Source: Silene latifolia
Taxonomy: Eukaryota > Streptophyta > Magnoliopsida > Caryophyllales > Caryophyllaceae
NCBI RefSeq assembly: GCF_048544455.1
Contig: NC_133530.1
Coordinates: 18,963,748-19,027,747 of the forward strand
Length of the DNA stretch: 64,000 nucleotides
Reading direction: 5' to 3'
In this document: one piece after another, positions 63,017-64,000 of the stretch
Position numbering within the stretch: position 1 is the stretch's first letter
Layout: the number at the start of each line of letters is the position of its first letter
Notes under the pieces: generated by a model
The model's input: the letters and a program-made list of their open reading frames with translations, nothing else
The model's database searches: none
What the model was told of the DNA's origin: nothing
Translations under genes and position numbers: made by a program

Positions 63017-64000
63017 ATGGATGTTGATGATAAACCTAATAATTTTCGAAGGTTCTTCAAGATAATTATGGAACCTGACCGCGACCTTCAAAAATTGGTA
63101 TACTTCACATTTTCGAAGGTTTTTCAGATAACATTTTGAATGCAGAAAAACACCAAGTCCTAAATTTTGATATTTCATATTGTATAATTGTTTCAGGGAA
63201 TTCCTATTAAGTTTATGGCTAAATATGGGAATGATCTATTGGATGTTGTAAGCCTTAAAATTCCAACCGGTAAGACGTGGAAAGTCGAATTACTGAAGGA
63301 AAATGGCAAGGCATGGTTCGGAGATGGCTGGCCTGAAGTCGCAACCTACTGTTCAGTATGTCCTGGCCATTTCTTGATGTTCACTTATGGAGGAATGTCT
63401 CAGTTTAATGTGAATATTTTCGACATGACCGCTTGCGAGATCGAGTATCCTCTTGATCCTCAGGAACCGCGGGAAGTCAAGAAGAGAGTAACGCCGGAAA
63501 CTGAGACCAGGGCTAACCCCAGTGTACCTAATTCTTCATCAAAAGGTATGCATGTTTGATACTACTCCCTCCGTACTTGTTTTATTCTTTGTAAGCGGTA
63601 TTTTAATTAAAGATAAATAAATGATTGTGAGTGGACAAACTGTTTTTACAATTATAACGAAGCCGTGATGGTTATTTCTGGTAAGATCCTTTTTCCTGAT
63701 TGATTCAATCAGTTAATAAGTTTCATCTTCTTGTAGAAAATGGGATGCTTGCTTTGGTCAGACAATGTAGAAGGAAATTTGGTGCCGTCACCCGTAAGGA
63801 TATCAAGAAGATTAATTCTTATCGGTTTGAAAACCCTTCTTTTGCCATGGTAATGCAGCCAACTCATGTGGCGCATACTCTTAATAACTTTCGTTTGGTA
63901 AGAATTTTATTTATTGTAATACAACTTAAAATTAGTACTGGGTAACATATAAATGCCAATTCAAATAGCTACTGGTTTAATTTGTTTGTGTTTGGTGCGA
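63017..64000 (+). CDS. REM-type B3 protein (3' partial), downstream of a ubiquitin leader
   Basis: Inferred exons are 63017-63097, 63197-63545 and 63737-63897, then an intron that runs to the window end, where 'gtttggtgcga' equals the sequence just before exon 2 of the left paralog. The protein starts MDVDDKPNNFRRFFKIIMEP and joins at phase 0 to GIPIKFMAKYGND, then IPTGKTWKVELLKENG, WFGDGWPEV, GHFLMFTYGG and FNVNIFDMTACEIEYPL, one complete B3 domain. After a linker comes TRKDIKKINSYRFENPSFAM, the start of a second B3 domain. The B3 frame is open upstream of the ATG to about 62957. The second-domain exon lies outside the window. Expected role: nuclear DNA binding, target unknown. Confidence 0.85.
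63565..63640. mobile_element. Stowaway-like MITE remnant in a B3 intron
   Basis: CTCCCTCCGTACTTGTTTTA after a TA is a Stowaway end. The other end is decayed ('aaataaatgattgtgagtgg'). It lies within the intron 63546-63736, which the left paralog lacks. Confidence 0.65.

Noticed and set aside
62886-63097. A ubiquitin-B3 fusion protein
   Set aside because: The ubiquitin frame and the B3 frame are in different phases with a stop between, and no intron of sensible size could join them; the link is at the gene level, not the protein level.

Overview
The window looks like nuclear DNA of a eudicot plant. It has intron-containing B3 genes, an F-box/FBA gene family, plant-type L1 and RTE LINEs, Helitrons, Stowaway and Tourist MITEs, hAT elements and Ty3-like LTR retrotransposons. 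A Caryophyllales source is possible from the general style of the repeats, but that is a weak inference and no taxon is asserted.

Layout. At the left edge (210-1125) is a REM-type gene with two B3 domains. A young LTR element (1121-6303), itself carrying a nested hAT-type element, landed in its last codons. From about 9.2 to 53.1 kb there is an array of repeated units. Each unit has a single-exon F-box gene on the + strand (starting at 9586, 20847, 30139, 38777 and 49750), a long recognisable 3' flank, and in most units pieces of an ankyrin-repeat/PGG gene on the - strand. The copy at 38777 is a pseudogene and the other four are open. A sixth, unrelated F-box pseudogene (from 23088) was split by an RTE LINE with an 18-bp target duplication. 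At the right edge (62.1-64 kb) a second B3 gene lies directly downstream of what looks like the promoter, leader intron and first 21 codons of a polyubiquitin gene.

Mobile DNA explains most of the rest: a 3.0-kb Helitron (14840-17871), a 5'-truncated L1 (35818-37828), a gag-protease-only LTR element (44124-47537), L1 tails at 48072 and 53242, and a nearly full-length L1 with an intact 1372-residue ORF2 (54478-60667). Because the array units are paralogous, several insertions can be compared with an empty site in a sister unit. That fixes their ends and orders the events.

How the genes relate. The F-box proteins are expected to be substrate receptors of SCF ubiquitin ligases, with targets unknown. 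The B3 proteins are expected to bind DNA. The array appears to have grown by unequal crossing-over and gene conversion: the copies at 30139 and 49750 share about 1.1 kb of coding sequence with no difference noticed, and the copy at 38777 is a mosaic. No prokaryotic features, CRISPR arrays, rRNA or convincing tRNA genes were seen.
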